DNA of 64,000 nt from Prorocentrum cordatum (Eukaryota; Sar; Dinophyceae; Prorocentrales; Prorocentraceae), in NCBI GenBank assembly GCA_963575745.1, contig CAUYUJ010018578.1, positions 33,939 to 97,938 of the forward strand, given 5' to 3'. Positions 1 through 11,430 of this stretch are shown piece by piece. Position 1 is the first letter of the stretch, and each line of letters begins with the position of its first letter. A model generated the notes under the pieces. It was not told the DNA's origin. It searched no databases and saw nothing but the letters and a program-made list of their open reading frames with translations. The translations under genes were made by a program, and so were the position numbers.

Positions 1-1100
1 TTATATTTTCCCCTCCCTCTTCCCACGCTCGAACTGGTCTCTACTTCCTCCTCCCTCTTCCCTCCCAGTGCTCTTGGAGTCATTTGCGCCCGTGCGCGTC
101 TCAATCTGTCTGGCAGTTCTGCGCTCGAGCCAGCGCGCAGTCGAGAGGGAGAAGGGGCTAGGAGGGATGGAAGCAGTCAAGCTAGCCCGTAGCAGTCCCC
201 ATGCGGACCCACAGTGCCCCCAGAGTCTTCTCAGACTGTCCAGGGCTGGCTTTATGACTTTTGCCGCTCTCTGCAGAAAATCGCTGTGTGCGTTCTGTAG
301 ATTGCCAACACTTTTTTGTGAGTCCCAGCTTTCTGTGCACTCCGCTATTGGTTGATGTTTCCTTCGTCCGAAATTGGATTGTTGCAGACATGCGACCCAC
401 ATGGTGCAAGTTGTCAGCTGTGCGTGAGCTGTGCGACATCGGAACTCCACTGTAAGAGTTGATATTATATTTTCCCCTCCCTCTTCCCATGCTCGTGCTG
501 GTCTCTACTTCCTCGTCCCTCTTCCCTCCCAGTGCTCTTGGAGTCACTTGCGCCCGTGCGTGTCTCAGTCTGTCTGGCAGTTCTTCGCTCGAGCCAGCGC
601 GCAGTCGAGAGGGAGAATGGGGCTAGGAGGGATGGAAGCAGTCAAGCTAGCCCGTAGCAGTCCCCATGCGGACCCACAGTGCCCCCAGAGTCTTCTCAGA
701 CTGTCCAATGCTGGCTTTATGACTTCTGCCGCTCTCTGCAGAACATCGCTGTGTGCGTTCTGTAGACTGCCAACACTTTTTGGTGAGTCCCAGCTTTCTG
801 TGCACTCCGCTATTGGTTGATGTTTTCCTCGTCCGAAATTGGATTGTTGCAGACATGCGACCCACATAGTGCAAGTTGTCAGCTGTGCGTGAACTGTACG
901 AAATTGGAACTCCACTGGAAGATTTTAGCTTCTCTTTTACACTCCCTCTTCCCACGCTCGAACTGGCCTCTACTTCCTCCTCCCTCTTCCCTCCCAGTGC
1001 TCTTGGAGTCACTTGCGCCCGTGCGCGTCTCAGTCTGTCTGGCAGTTCTGCGCTCGAGCCAGCGCGCAGTCGAGGGGGGCGAAAGGGGCTAGGAGGGACG
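1..1100. repeat. Tandem 465-bp repeat, about 2.3 copies
   Basis: The marker ACGCTCGAACTGG and its variants occur at 25, 489 and 954, giving a period of 464-465 bp. The first two units are nearly complete. The third is cut off near 1090 where G runs and CCT repeats begin. Open frames inside are mosaics with no recognisable protein. The first unit begins at the window edge, so more copies may lie upstream. Confidence 0.9.
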
Positions 1101-1149
1101 GGAGCAGCCGTCGGGGGGGGGGGGGTACGCAAGGGGAGGCGGGCGGCCC

Positions 1150-1560
1150 TCCCCGTTCCCTTTCTCCTCCTCTCTCCTCCTCTCTCCTCCTCTCTCCTCC
1201 TCCTCCTCCTCTCCTCCTCCTCCTCCTCCTCCTGCTCCTCCTCCTCCTCCTCCTGCTCCTCCTCCTCCTCCTCCTCCTCCTCCTCCTCCTCCTCCTCCTC
1301 CCCCTCCTCCTCCTTCTCCACCTCCTCCTCCTCCTCCTCATTCTCCTCCTCCCCCTTCTCCTCCTCCTCGTCAACTGCAGAAGAGCACATCATCCAGGCA
1401 CAGGGGGAGCCCCAGTCCTTGCCCCGCTCCGCCGCGCGACTGCTGGCGCTCAGGAGCACGGAGTACCCGCCCGCCTTTCGCTTCCCCCGTCCGTCTCCTC
1501 CGCCTCCTCCTCCTTCTCCTCCTCCTTCTCCTCCTCCTCCTCCTCATCCTCCTCCTCTCA
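1150..1560. repeat. CCT triplet tracts
   Basis: TCC/CCT repeats fill 1150-1370 and again 1495-1557. Between them, 1376-1490 is a short unique stretch with no recognised coding content. Poly-Ser, poly-Leu, poly-Arg and poly-Glu frames in this stretch are translations of the repeat. Confidence 0.95.
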
Positions 1561-1745
1561 GGCGACCGCAAACATGGATTAAGGGGGCGTGGATTAGTGA
1601 CGGGTCCCGTTTCCATGGGAAATCGCAAATTCCCGCCGCCGAATGAGGCGGCACCGGCCGCATTTTGGGGAGGGCACTTCCCCCGATCCATGGATTTGGC
1701 GACCGCGCGCCAAATCCATGGATCGCTAATCCATGTTTGCGATCC
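1561..1745. mobile_element. Foldback element, Family A copy 1
   Basis: The ends are inverted: GGCGACCGCAAACATGGATTA at 1561-1581 (21 bases) against TAATCCATGTTTGCGATCC at 1727-1745, with small differences. Inside is a perfect hairpin with 17-bp arms at 1685-1701 and 1708-1724 and a 6-base loop. A second short hairpin, GCCGCC/GGCGGC, lies near 1640. A related copy occurs at 21951-22330. No protein is encoded, so I read it as a non-autonomous inverted-repeat element. No clear target duplication is visible because CCT repeats flank it. Confidence 0.75.
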
Positions 1746-1751
1746 CTCGAT

Positions 1752-1802
1752 CCTCCTCCTCCTCCTCCTCCTCCTCCTCCTCCTCCTCCTCCTCCTCCTC
1801 TC
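1752..1802. repeat. CCT triplet tract
   Basis: This is an uninterrupted TCC/CCT repeat of about 50 bp directly after the Family A element. Confidence 0.95.
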
Positions 1803-2655
1803 CCCCGTCGCTCCAGAGGGGCACAGGCACGGCTGGGATGTTCCACTTGCCAAGCCCTGCCCAGCGCCCCCCGTGCCCGCCGCGCGCTGTCGGTCTTCTG
1901 ACTTGTGGCTGCTTGGCGGAGTGGGAGACAGGGCGAGCGCTGAGCGGGTGCGCGGGAGCCTCCTCTCTCCCCTCGCTCTCGCACTCTTTGCTGGATCCCT
2001 CGCCGTCTCGGCACGTGCCTCAGCTGGCCCAGATGTCCGACGCATGAGCCACCGCACAGCCGAGGGGGGAAGGGCAAGGAGAGGAGTGGTGTGGAGATGA
2101 GAAGTATTCCGCCGCTTCTGAAAGCGCCCAGCGTTGTGAGTGCCCTCCACTTTGCGAATGGCACGGGCGGCTGGATGTTTAAACTGGTCAGCCCGCTCGC
2201 GGAGGACATGGGTAGACGCACCCGATTGCATCGGTTGTGTAACTGTCAGGTTGTTTGAATGCTGCGTTCTGGTCTGGTTTTTTTCTCGGATTGGGGCCAT
2301 CAACACGCGACGGCTCCCCCTGCCAACGTTTGACCGAAGAAAGGTGGGTACTCAGGGTGGATGCGGAGGAGGAGGCTCATTCGGCGACCAGGGCTAGTTG
2401 AGACGGACGAGCAAGTCAATCATGTGTATGATGACGGATGAGAAAGGATTAACAGTGATGACAGAGGAGGGATGAGTTATGAAGTAGACGGGCGGACACA
2501 TACAAAGCTTGGGTGTAGCCAGTTGCTCGCGGAAAATCCGCCCTCCTGCCAGCGAAGCACTTTTTGTGTCGACCTTTCGATCGCCGCCCGGAAGGCCGTC
2601 ACATGCGGCAGCTCTCGTCTAGACTCCTTGAGGAGTTTGCCTGAAGCCTCGTTTG
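1803..2655. other. Stretch without recognised features
   Basis: Mixed-composition sequence. Open frames of up to about 170 codons are present, but none shows a motif or family pattern I recognise. It lies upstream of exon 1, so it is probably intron of the same KH gene. Confidence 0.5.
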
Positions 2656-2915
2656 GCCATCTTATGAATGTCTCGGGCGCCTGTGGGGCAGTCGTGCGGG
2701 TCCCTTGGAGCTCTCTTGGGCTGTCTATGGGCTGTCTTGGGGCCGTCTTGGCCGCCTGGGAGTCTCTTGAGGACGTCACGGGGTCGTCTTGGGCCTTCTA
2801 GAAGCCCTCTCAGGCCGCCCTGGGTCTATCCTGGGGCCGTCTTGGGGCCAGCTTGGAGCTCTCTTGGGGCCGTCCTGGGCCGTCGAGGGGCCCTCTTGGG
2901 GCTCATGGTGAGAGG
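2656..2915 (-). repeat. Decamer-type dispersed repeat (GGGCCGTCTTGG orientation)
   Basis: Units such as TCTTGGGGCCGTCTTGGCC recur every 10-25 bp. The same repeat occurs in either orientation at 16700-17250, 25365-25880, 28310-30960, 31300-33640, 61420-61790 and 63360-64000. The motif has no stops in several frames and so produces long spurious ORFs. Confidence 0.85.
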
Positions 2916-2925
2916 GACGGGCATG

Positions 2926-3365
2926 AGGATGATGATGATGCTGCTGCTGATGATGATGCTGATGATGATGAGGAAGATTATGATGATGATGACGATGATG
3001 ATGATGCTGATGGTGGTCGTGACGATGGTGATGCTGCTGCTACTGATGATGATGACGATGATGATGATGACGAAGATGAAGATGGGGGCGGATGTTGATG
3101 ATGCTGCTGCTGATTATGATGATGAATCTGATGCTGCTGATGATGATGAATGAATGAATTTGTGAATGAATGATGCTGATGCTGATGATGATGATGCTGA
3201 TGATGTTGATGTTGGTGATGATCATGCTGACGATTATGATGATGCTGATGGTGAACATGCTGATGCTGATGACGGTGATTACGACTGTGGTAAGAGCATG
3301 GTTGATAATGATGCTGCTGACGATGATGGTGATGTTCATGCCGATGCTGATTACGATGATGGTTC

Positions 3366-3406
<41 letters not shown>

Positions 3407-3408
3407 CA

Positions 3409-3454
<46 letters not shown>

Positions 3455-4504
3455 GTGCTGCGGGTGATGGGGATGTTAATCCTGCTGGTGATGATGATTC
3501 TGATGCTGACGATGATGCTGATGCTGCTGCTGATGCCGATGCTGAATGTGATGCTGCTCGTGCTGATGATGCTGATAATGATGACAAGGACGATGAGGAT
3601 GGCCATGATGAGTAGGTGGATATTGCTGATGGTAATACTTATGACAATGATGATACAGATGATACTGATGACGATGCTGCTGATGATGATGATGCTGACA
3701 TGGATAATGCGGATGATGATGATGATGGTGATGATGATGATGATGATGATGATGATGCTGCTAATAATATTTCTGATGATGACGATGCTGATGATGAATG
3801 TGATGCTGATGATGACGATGATGGTGATGCTGCTGCTGATGATGATGATGGTGATGAGGGTGCGGATGTTGAGGATGTTATTGACGATGCTCATGATGTC
3901 GAGGACGATACAGATGACGCTGACAATGATGATGATGACGATGCTGCCGCTGCTGATGCTGCCGCTGATGCTGGTGATGCTGCTGCTGATTATTCTGCTG
4001 CTGATGATGATGATGACGAAGATGATGATGGTGCTGATTGAGACGATGATGCTGATGATGATGAGGATGATGTTGACGATGCCCATGACGCTGATGATGC
4101 TGACGATGGAGATGGTGTTGACGATGCTACTGGTGACGATGATGAGTTCAGGATGATGATGATAATGATGATGATGATGGTGATGATGATGTTGATGCGG
4201 ATGATGATGATGACGAATATGATGATGGTACTGACGCTGATGATGCTGATGATGATAATCAAGATGATGATGATGGTGATGATGCTGCTGCTGCTGTTGA
4301 TGATGATTCTGATGATGACGATGATGATGTTGATGCTGCTAATGATGCCGATGATGATGAGGATGGTTAGGAGGATGATTCTGATGATGATGCTGCTTAT
4401 CATGTTGATGATGGTGATTATGATAAGGAATACTATGACGATGTTGATGCCGACGCTACTGATGGTTATGGTGATGGTGATGATGATGATGATGATGATG
4501 ATGT

Positions 4505-4550
<46 letters not shown>

Positions 4551-4578
4551 GATGGTGGTGATGATGATGATGATGATA

Positions 4579-4645
<67 letters not shown>

Positions 4646-4650
4646 GGATG
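2926..4650 (+). repeat. GAT/GCT triplet array, 1.7 kb
   Basis: GATGATGATGCTGATG-type repeats run with interruptions (TGG, GAC, TAT). The purine-rich GAT strand is the plus strand, as in all the other GAT arrays here. Frames read poly-Asp/Ala, poly-Met/Leu or poly-Ile/Ser, so the long ORFs (for example 328 codons of Met/Leu) are by-products. Confidence 0.97.
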
Positions 4651-4750
4651 AGGTGGAAGAGGAGGAGGAGGAGGAGAAGGAGGAGGAGGAGGAGGACGCG
4701 GAGGAGGAGGAGGAACAGGAGGAGAGGCAGGTGGAGGAGGAGGATGAGGC
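4651..4750 (+). repeat. GGA-rich tract before exon 1
   Basis: GAGGAGGAGG repeats end about 20 bp before the exon 1 acceptor. This is one of several cases where a triplet repeat sits at the 3' end of an intron of the KH gene. Confidence 0.9.
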
Positions 4751-4770
4751 ACGTGGCCTCACCCCCGCAG

Positions 4771-4855
4771 GGGCTCCAAGCTGCAGCGGAGGAGGGCCAA
4801 GAAGTACGCGGAGGGCGTCATGGCCCAGCGCACGGGCCCCGTCACGATCACCGAG
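4771..4855 (+). CDS. KH gene exon 1 (helix before first KH module)
   Basis: The exon follows an acceptor ACCCCCGCAG|G and reads, after one base finishing a split codon, GSKLQRRRAKKYAEGVMAQR then TGPVTITE. This matches the last KH helix (compare ERKRAKEY in exon 8) and the strand-like linker GPVTIT (compare GPVYVD in exon 9). It therefore closes a KH module whose first half lies upstream of the window. The donor is GAG|GAGCGG, a GA type. It ends in phase 0, matching exon 2. The open frame runs on to a stop at 4928-4930, but the intronic reading loses family similarity after CALPRPP. I saw no preceding exon in 1-4700. Confidence 0.85.
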
Positions 4856-5271
4856 GAGCGGTGCGCGCTGCCGAGACCGCCCTCGGCCGTGAACGACGGC
4901 GGCGGCGAGGACGACGACGACGGCCATGACGGCGACCATCTTGCGAACATGTGATCCGACAAGCTGCTCTGATCGTCATTTGATTCTCCCTCTCCCTGCT
5001 ACCCGCGCGCGAAGTCTATCAACCAGCCCCCTCCTAGGGTCTGAAGCGTGCGGTGCCCACAGCTTGACTGATGATTATATACTCTCGCCCTCACCCTTTC
5101 GCTCGTACGTTTGCATGTCTGTACTGCGTTTACAAGGTACGGTCGTGATAAACACATGCATCTTTATCAAGGAAATCATCCGTTGATCTTGATTGGTAGC
5201 GGAGCGTATTTGAATTTCCAGATACATGACCTTCATCCCAGACACACGCTTTCTTTTTCAGACTCCGCACA

Positions 5272-5850
5272 ATGGACAAGGATGGTGCGGCAATCCCAGT
5301 TTGGGGCGGTCGAGCGGATTCCTTCGAGACCTACACGCAGGATGTGGAGCTCCTAGTGTCAGGAACTAAGGAGGAGGAGGAGCGGCACCTGATAGGACCT
5401 AGACTGATCAGAGCGCTGCCGGCACAACCTGTGCAGAGGAAGCTGGCCATGAGATTCAATCAATTCGTTTCCACCGACGAGCACGGCCAGCCTGTAAGTC
5501 CAGAGCCAGTCGCTTGCTACAATGGCGCAGAGATCCTGATTGAGGCTTTCAGAAGATCGCTCGGCAACCAGGTGATCGTAGACGTAGGGGGCAGGACTGC
5601 CGTGATTAGGAAGGACGGTCAGACCATGTCACACTGGATCGAGACAGAAGAAGATATGTACCATGAGCAGTTGAAGGTCTACAGGACGTTCGCGCCCGAT
5701 CTCCGAGACATTCCGCCAGATCAGGTTCGTGGAGTGCTGCTGTTGCGGAAAGCAGGTCTCTCGGCAACTGAGGGAGCATCCTTCAGCACGCGGGTCAACG
5801 GAGTGCAACGAGCGATGTTCAAGCTCCGCGGCCAGGTCCTGCGGTGCGCG
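5272..5850 (+). pseudogene. Copia-like gag fragment in intron 1
   Basis: The frame from ATG 5272 begins MDKDGAAIPVWGGRADSFET. It carries features I associate with dinoflagellate Ty1/copia gag proteins: an opening PVWGG with an aromatic-rich segment, LIGPRLIRAL, GQTMSHWIETEEDMY, and PPDQVRGVLLLRKAGLSATE. About 190 codons fit this pattern. The frame then runs into a T-rich stretch and unrelated sequence until a stop at 6265-6267. No zinc knuckle, protease, integrase or RT follows on this strand. TTCTTTTTCAG at 5250-5260 resembles an acceptor just before the ATG. It is a fragment, possibly once expressed. Confidence 0.7.
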
Positions 5851-6818
5851 TTTTTTTTTCTCCCTGCTGCTTCCATTTTTGCACCATGCCTGCTGGCAAC
5901 CTTGCCTATCTCGTCGCCTTCGGCGTTGGAGGCCACTTTTCCGGCGGTGCTCTTCTTCCATGTCAGCAGCGTTTCCATGCCCTTGGCCAGCAATGCTTCG
6001 TGGGGTTCTGTCGGAACGAATCGTAAGGTCGCTAGTATATCTTCTATCGTTTGGCCGTCCCGCACAACAGACGAACGCTACGCAGTCGATCCAAAAGGTT
6101 TTTCAACGGTAGTGGTGCGCACTGTGTCCAGCCCTGGATTTGTGGCGTTCGTGGCTTGGAGCTTGTGTCCTGGCGAGGCCGAGTCCCCTGCCTTTCTCAC
6201 AGGTGACGCAGCTCTCGCGGGCGGGTTTTCCAGCGCCGCGTCAACCATATCACAGGGATCTCCTTGATCAGGCAGCCAGTTTTGGAGCAGCACGAAATGG
6301 CCCTTGAACGTCCCGCCTCCGCCTTCCGCCTGCAAGTTTCCGACCGATCTGCGTAGCGGGCTGGAGCCGATCACGGCAGTTCCCTGATAGTCCGCATCTC
6401 CCAATGGAACCACGTCGATGCGACCCCGCAGGCACGCTGCGTAGAATGGTACGTCGCTCATTTCTGGCAGCGTCCCGTTCGCAAAATCTTTGTCGCCCAC
6501 CACTCGTGGCGTGCACGTCGCTGTTGGCGGCACGCGGTGTATTCTCGCACGAGCTGCAGCATGCTGTCGCGCGGAATTTCTTGCGGCTGCAGCCTCCCTT
6601 CCTTCTGCTGCCCTGCAGCCTGGCCGACGAACCCCTGTTCTCCGTATTCGTCTCGCCATCGCTTTGCATTGCGAGCCGCGGTGCAAGCGTAAGCCATGCA
6701 AAGACCGTCCCGCGGTGTGGTGATCTGCGGAGAGTGCTCCCCTTGCGCTGGTAACGATGGCGGTTGGGAAGTTGGTGCCTCCCCACGGAACCCCGGAGTG
6801 TGTGCGTCCTCCGTACAT
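5721..6818 (-). pseudogene. Decayed minus-strand coding sequence, family unknown
   Basis: One minus frame stays open from about 6818 to 5721 apart from a single TAG at 6078-6080. Its better segments read MSDVPFYAACLRGRIDVVPL and, after the stop, RDGQTIEDILATLRFVPTEP. Upstream, a second frame (6697-6458) reads MAYACTAARNAKRWRDEYGE and appears to run into the first by a frameshift near 6490-6510. A further minus frame at 7583-7314, ending VDTDGMDSGSFSPISVA, may belong to it. The composition looks protein-like, but I do not recognise the family. It overlaps the end of the copia-like gag on the other strand. Confidence 0.4.
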
Positions 6819-7060
6819 CGGATCGCCGAGTCGACCTATCGGAACACATCTGCGCTGTTCCGGGTTGTGGTTTTTTCAGCGCCTCTTTGTGGGAGTAGTA
6901 GCATCGCGACCGCACGGATGACGCTCCCAGAGCATTTTGGCGCGATTGAGCCAACCGGCTGCAAGCAGCACCGACCGCGTGACATGGTGGAGACTGACGT
7001 GGTGGTATGATTGCACGTGCGTGCGTCAGCGAACGGGTGACACGGTCCAGTCTGGTGTGG

Positions 7061-7290
7061 CGGCGGCGCGGAACCCGAGGAACCCGGGGAACCCGAGGAA
7101 CTTCCGAGGAACGGGCAACGTAACAATGGGAATCACCGGGGGCGGGGAACCCGAGGAACCCGGGGAACCCGAGGAATCTGCGGGAACTTGGCAACGCAAC
7201 AGTAGGAGGCACCAGGGGCGGGGATCCCGAGGAAGCCGAGGAACCCGAGGAGTCTCCGAGGAACGGGCAAAGTAACATTCCGAGGCGCCA
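7061..7290. repeat. Minisatellite, three units of about 75 bp
   Basis: Units start GGGGCGGGGAACCCGAGGAA and end near GAGGAACGGGCAACGTAACA. Three diverged copies are adjacent. Each also contains shorter repeats of GGAACCCGA. Confidence 0.85.
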
Positions 7291-7723
7291 ACCTTTAACC
7301 AAGTAAGAACTCTTTAGGCAACGCTAATCGGGGAGAAGGAGCCGCTGTCCATCCCATCCGTGTCGACGATGCACACTAAAGAATTTAGGGTCGGATAGTA
7401 TGAGGAAGCCTCGCGAGAACCGCATTTTGACGACGAAGCAGCCTCATCCTGTGCAGCTGTTGGAAGCTCTAGAGTGATGTACTCGTCGCCGAGGCGAGAG
7501 CAACTTTTGAAACCCACCCCTTCCATCAGTGAAAGCCGCAGTCTGGAAAGCGGCCCATGACATCGACTTGAATGGAGGTTCAAGCGACACGCGCGGCCCA
7601 GCCGACGGGGCCCGTCCTACGGACACGTCTGGCGATGCGACAATGGCGAATTGTTTACATCGAGGACAGACAGAGTGGACGAGGAGTACGACCAATATGG
7701 TGTGGATAGCTTCCTCGCGGCAG

Positions 7724-7796
7724 GACTACGACGACGGGGACCTGACGATGCTGCAGGTGCCCCAGGAGGCCGTCGGGTTCGTGACGGGCAGGGCAG
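7724..7796 (+). CDS. KH gene exon 2 (first KH module, beta1-helix1-GXXG)
   Basis: The exon starts after CTCGCGGCAG|GA and reads DYDDGDLTMLQVPQEAVGF then VTGRAG. This gives beta1 (LTMLQVP), helix 1 (EAVGFVTG) and the GXXG nucleic-acid-binding loop (GRAG) of a type I KH fold. It ends inside the glycine codon with a GA-type donor (CAG|GAGGGT). The tetranucleotide AGGA occurs at both intron ends, so the exact cut is ambiguous by a few bases without changing the protein. Joined to exon 3 it continues as NFLRTIEEEWG. Confidence 0.92.
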
Positions 7797-8019
7797 GAGG
7801 GTTGCGCGCCTCTTCCGATCGGCGCCTCCCCCGGCATGGGAAGGGCAAGGAAGTGGAGGGAGGGAGGGGGGGAAGAGGATGAGGGGGGGCGGAGGCGGCT
7901 GGGAGAGGCCTCCGAGGGTACCGGCGGGGGGCCTGGGATCAAGAGTACGTCGTCTTTTGAAGGGAGAAGCAGGAGTTAGCTCCTGATCCGCCTCAGATTG
8001 CTGCCCGGGAGGGGGCAGG

Positions 8020-8166
8020 AGGAGGAGGAGGAGGAGGGCACATGAAGGGAGTGGTGGGGACGGTGGTAATGATCATGATTACGGTGGTGTTGGTTGGTGG
8101 TGGTGGTGACGATGTTGTTGATGATGATGCTGATTATGATGATGACGACGATGATGATGTTGATGT

Positions 8167-8207
<41 letters not shown>

Positions 8208-8561
8208 ATGATGATTATGATTGTGATGGCGATGACGATGATGCTGCTGCTGATGATGCTGATGACGATGATGACGATGATGGTGGTGGTGATGATGATG
8301 AGGATGATGAGGATGATGGTGATGATGATCATATTAATGGTGCTGCTGATGATTTTGGTGTTGATTATGATTCTGTCGATGATGCTGGTTGTGCTGACGA
8401 TGCTGCTGATGATCTTGACGATAAGGATGGTGATGATGATGCTGATGATGATGATGATGATGATGATGATGCTGGTGAGAATGATGCTGCTGGCGATGAT
8501 GGTGATGCTGGCTGATGATGATAACAATGCTGATGATGCTGATGCTGATGCTGATGCTGCT

Positions 8562-8592
<31 letters not shown>

Positions 8593-8626
8593 ATGATGAT
8601 GTTGATGGTGATGTTGATGCTGATGC

Positions 8627-8697
<71 letters not shown>

Positions 8698-8882
8698 CTG
8701 CTGATGATGATGATGCTCATGATGCTACTGATGATGATGAAGGTGGTTGTGGTGGTAGGGAGGATGATGACGGCGATGAGGACAGCGACCTCGACGATGA
8801 TTCATTTGGTGATTGATGTGGTCTGGTGGTTTCAAGAGATGGGGATAATGGGGTGTTGGGGAGGACGCTGGTCAGGATAGCA

Positions 8883-8941
<59 letters not shown>

Positions 8942-8969
8942 GGAGGATGACGAAGGTAAGAATACTGCC

Positions 8970-9028
<59 letters not shown>

Positions 9029-9350
9029 GGATGCTGGTGATGATGACGACGATGCCGCTGATGATGATAATGCTGATGATGATGGTGCTGTTGATGACGA
9101 CAATGCTGATTATGATGATGACGACGATGAGGGTGATGACGATGCTGCTGATGATGACGATGACGAGGAAGAGTTGGTGGAGGAGGATGCGGAGGTGGGT
9201 AGTAGGGGAATGAGGAGAGCGGTGAAGTAGGAGGCGGACTGGGAAGTAGGTGGGACGTCAAGATCATGTTGCTGCTTATGATGTTGGTGACGAGGTTGCT
9301 GATCCTGATGGTGATTCTGATGACGCTGTTGATAGTGTTGTTGACGGTGG
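8020..9350 (+). repeat. GAT/GCT triplet array in intron 2
   Basis: GAT-rich repeats fill most of this stretch, with pure ATG runs at 8570-8600, 8630-8695 and 8884-9030. Short unique breaks occur at 8740-8880 and 9165-9260. No supported gene is present. Confidence 0.95.
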
Positions 9351-9354
9351 AAAT

Positions 9355-9557
9355 GATTACGAGGAGGAGGAGGAAGAGGATGAGGAGGAGGATGAGGAAG
9401 AGGAGGAGGGGGAGGAGGAGCGGGAGGAGGAAGAGGAGGAGGAGGAGGAGGAGGAACTGGAGGAGGATGGGTTGTTGTTGCTGCTGCTGATGATGTTGAT
9501 GAGTCTGACGGTGTTGATGATGCTGACGATGACGATGACGATGGCGACGACGACGAC

Positions 9558-9594
<37 letters not shown>

Positions 9595-9738
9595 GTGAAA
9601 ACTAGGATGATGATGAAGATGATGATGAGGAGGAGGAGGATGGTGATGATGCTGATGATGATCATGATGCTGATGCTGATGCTGATGCTGGTACCAACGT
9701 TGATGATGAGGATGACGCTTGCGATACTGACGATGCCC

Positions 9739-9819
<81 letters not shown>

Positions 9820-9893
9820 CTGATGCTGATGATGATGATGATGCTGATGCTGATGCTGATGCTGATGCTGATGCTGATGCTGATGCTAATGAT

Positions 9894-9930
<37 letters not shown>

Positions 9931-10135
9931 CCGCTGCTGATGAGGATGAGGACTATGAGGAGGAGGAGCGGGAGGAGGAGGAGGAGGACGAGGTGGAAGG
10001 TGAGGTGGTGGAGGAGAATGATTGGACGCTTCACGAAGATCATACGGATCACTGCGGGGGGGGACGGGGGACAGAAGCGATTTGAGGATGATGTGGGGGA
10101 GGGAGAGAGAGAGAGAGAGAGAGTGAGAGAGAAGA
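9355..10135 (+). repeat. GGA and GAT triplet tracts and a GA run
   Basis: A GGA tract (9357-9470) is followed by GAT repeats (9480-9945), more GGA (9955-10015) and a pure GA dinucleotide run at 10102-10125. All keep the purine-rich strand on plus. Confidence 0.95.
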
Positions 10136-10793
10136 GCGAGCAGAAAAGCACGAGGATGGGGAGGACAGGATGATCAGGATCAGGAGCATGAGGGGCTTGG
10201 AAACGACGAAGAGGGCGAGGACGAGGAGGACGCACCGTAAGATCAAGGCGTTGGTGATACTTCAGAGCTTGCCATGATGATGGTAACCATGATGACGGTG
10301 GTGGTGATGATGATCGTGATGGCGTGATGATTGGTGATAGCTGAGGGGACGAACCAGAGGTGACTACGACTACGTATAGTGTCAGTGTCACCCGAGGTGC
10401 GCTGAGTATTTCAGAATCATCACCTGGTTCTTCCCTCCTGGTCAATGCCCATTTCGATCAGATCGATCCGATTTGATACCAGTGCTGGTCACTTCGATCG
10501 GGCTCATTTTTGATTTCCCCTGCGATCCGACGCGGCCTGATGCTTGCTTGGCGCTTTTGTTCATCCTGGCGCAGCCAGTCCCATTCGATTTGGATTCCGT
10601 GCCGATCCAGCCCGATCCGTTTCGATCCGATTTCCCGGTCCGATACTGGCTGATCCTACCTCTTCCATCCTCCCTCCTCCCCCCGCCCTCTGCCTCATTT
10701 CGCACTCCCCTCATCTCCCCTGCGTTTCCTCATCCCCCCCGCCACCTCCCCCTTCCCCCTCGTTCCTTCGTTCCTTGCCCGGGCCACCTCGAG
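10136..10793. other. Rest of intron 2: CGATCCGATT-rich and pyrimidine-rich sequence
   Basis: From 10440 to 10650 variants of CGATCCGATTT recur. From 10655 to 10780 the sequence is C/T-rich and leads to the exon 3 acceptor. It could act as an extended polypyrimidine tract. No gene is recognised. Confidence 0.55.
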
Positions 10794-10849
10794 GAAACTT
10801 CCTGCGGACCATCGAGGAGGAGTGGGGCACCCTGATGTTTTTCTGCGAG
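10794..10849 (+). CDS. KH gene exon 3 (first KH module, helix2-beta2)
   Basis: The exon follows a C/T-rich stretch and the acceptor CCTCGAG|GA. It reads NFLRTIEEEWGTLMFFCE, the second KH helix and second strand straight after the GXXG loop of exon 2. The equivalent of this segment in the third module is split between exons 10 and 11 (ATLGQMEE and DWGVLMFF). The donor is GAG|GCCCCG, a GC type, in phase 0. The exon is only 56 bp long. Confidence 0.93.
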
Positions 10850-11430
10850 GCCCCGCTCGGTGGGGTGGGGAGCGCGGGAGCGGAGAAAAGGCGAGGGGAG
10901 AAGGAGGGGAAGGGAACCATCATGGGACAGGAGGGGAGGGTGAGGGGGAGGGAAGGGGGAGGGGAAGCGAAGAGGAGGGAATGGCCGCCTACGATCTGGC
11001 TCGGCCGCCCTCTCGGCCCTGCTCAGACAGCGCGCCAGGCACCGCCGAGGCCTGGCAGGAGGAGGGGAGAGGGGTGAGGGCAGGTGCACAGCGCGCGGAT
11101 GTGGGCCGAGGGCGGCGGTGGAGAGAGGGGCGGGACGATGGGGATGGGGCCGAGGGGGGAGAGGAGCGGGGGGGGGGGTGGAATGGCTGTGGGAGGGGGG
11201 AGAGGGGTAGGGCGGAGGGGGGAGTCGGACGTTGAAGGGGGGGCGGACGCGGAGGGTGAAGGGGTTAGGGAGCACGGTGGAGAAAGGGGTGTGTGGGTGG
11301 AATGGTGAGAGGGGACATGAAGTGCATGGATGGCCTCCTCTTCCTCCTCCTTATCCTCCTCCTCCTTATCCTCCTCCTCCTCCTCATCCTGCTCCTCCTC
11401 CTATCCCCGCCGCGCTGGGCGTCCGCGTCG
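10850..11430. repeat. GGGGA-rich low-complexity sequence and CTC tract
   Basis: The start of intron 3 is rich in GGGGAGG runs on the plus strand, then CTCCTC/TTATCC repeats at 11335-11405. Several ORFs here are compositional only. Confidence 0.7.

Noticed and set aside
1-1100. Tandem 465-bp repeat as rDNA or SL array
   Set aside because: No rRNA or spliced-leader sequence is recognisable in the unit.
2926-4650. Long ORFs rich in Asp, Met/Leu or Ile/Ser
   Set aside because: They are frame translations of GAT/GCT triplets with no non-repeat sequence and exist in several frames at once.
4856-4930. Continuation of exon 1 to the stop at 4928-4930 as a terminal exon
   Set aside because: The reading after TITE is unlike the family, while exon 2 continues it exactly in phase. 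Alternative termination cannot be fully excluded without RNA.
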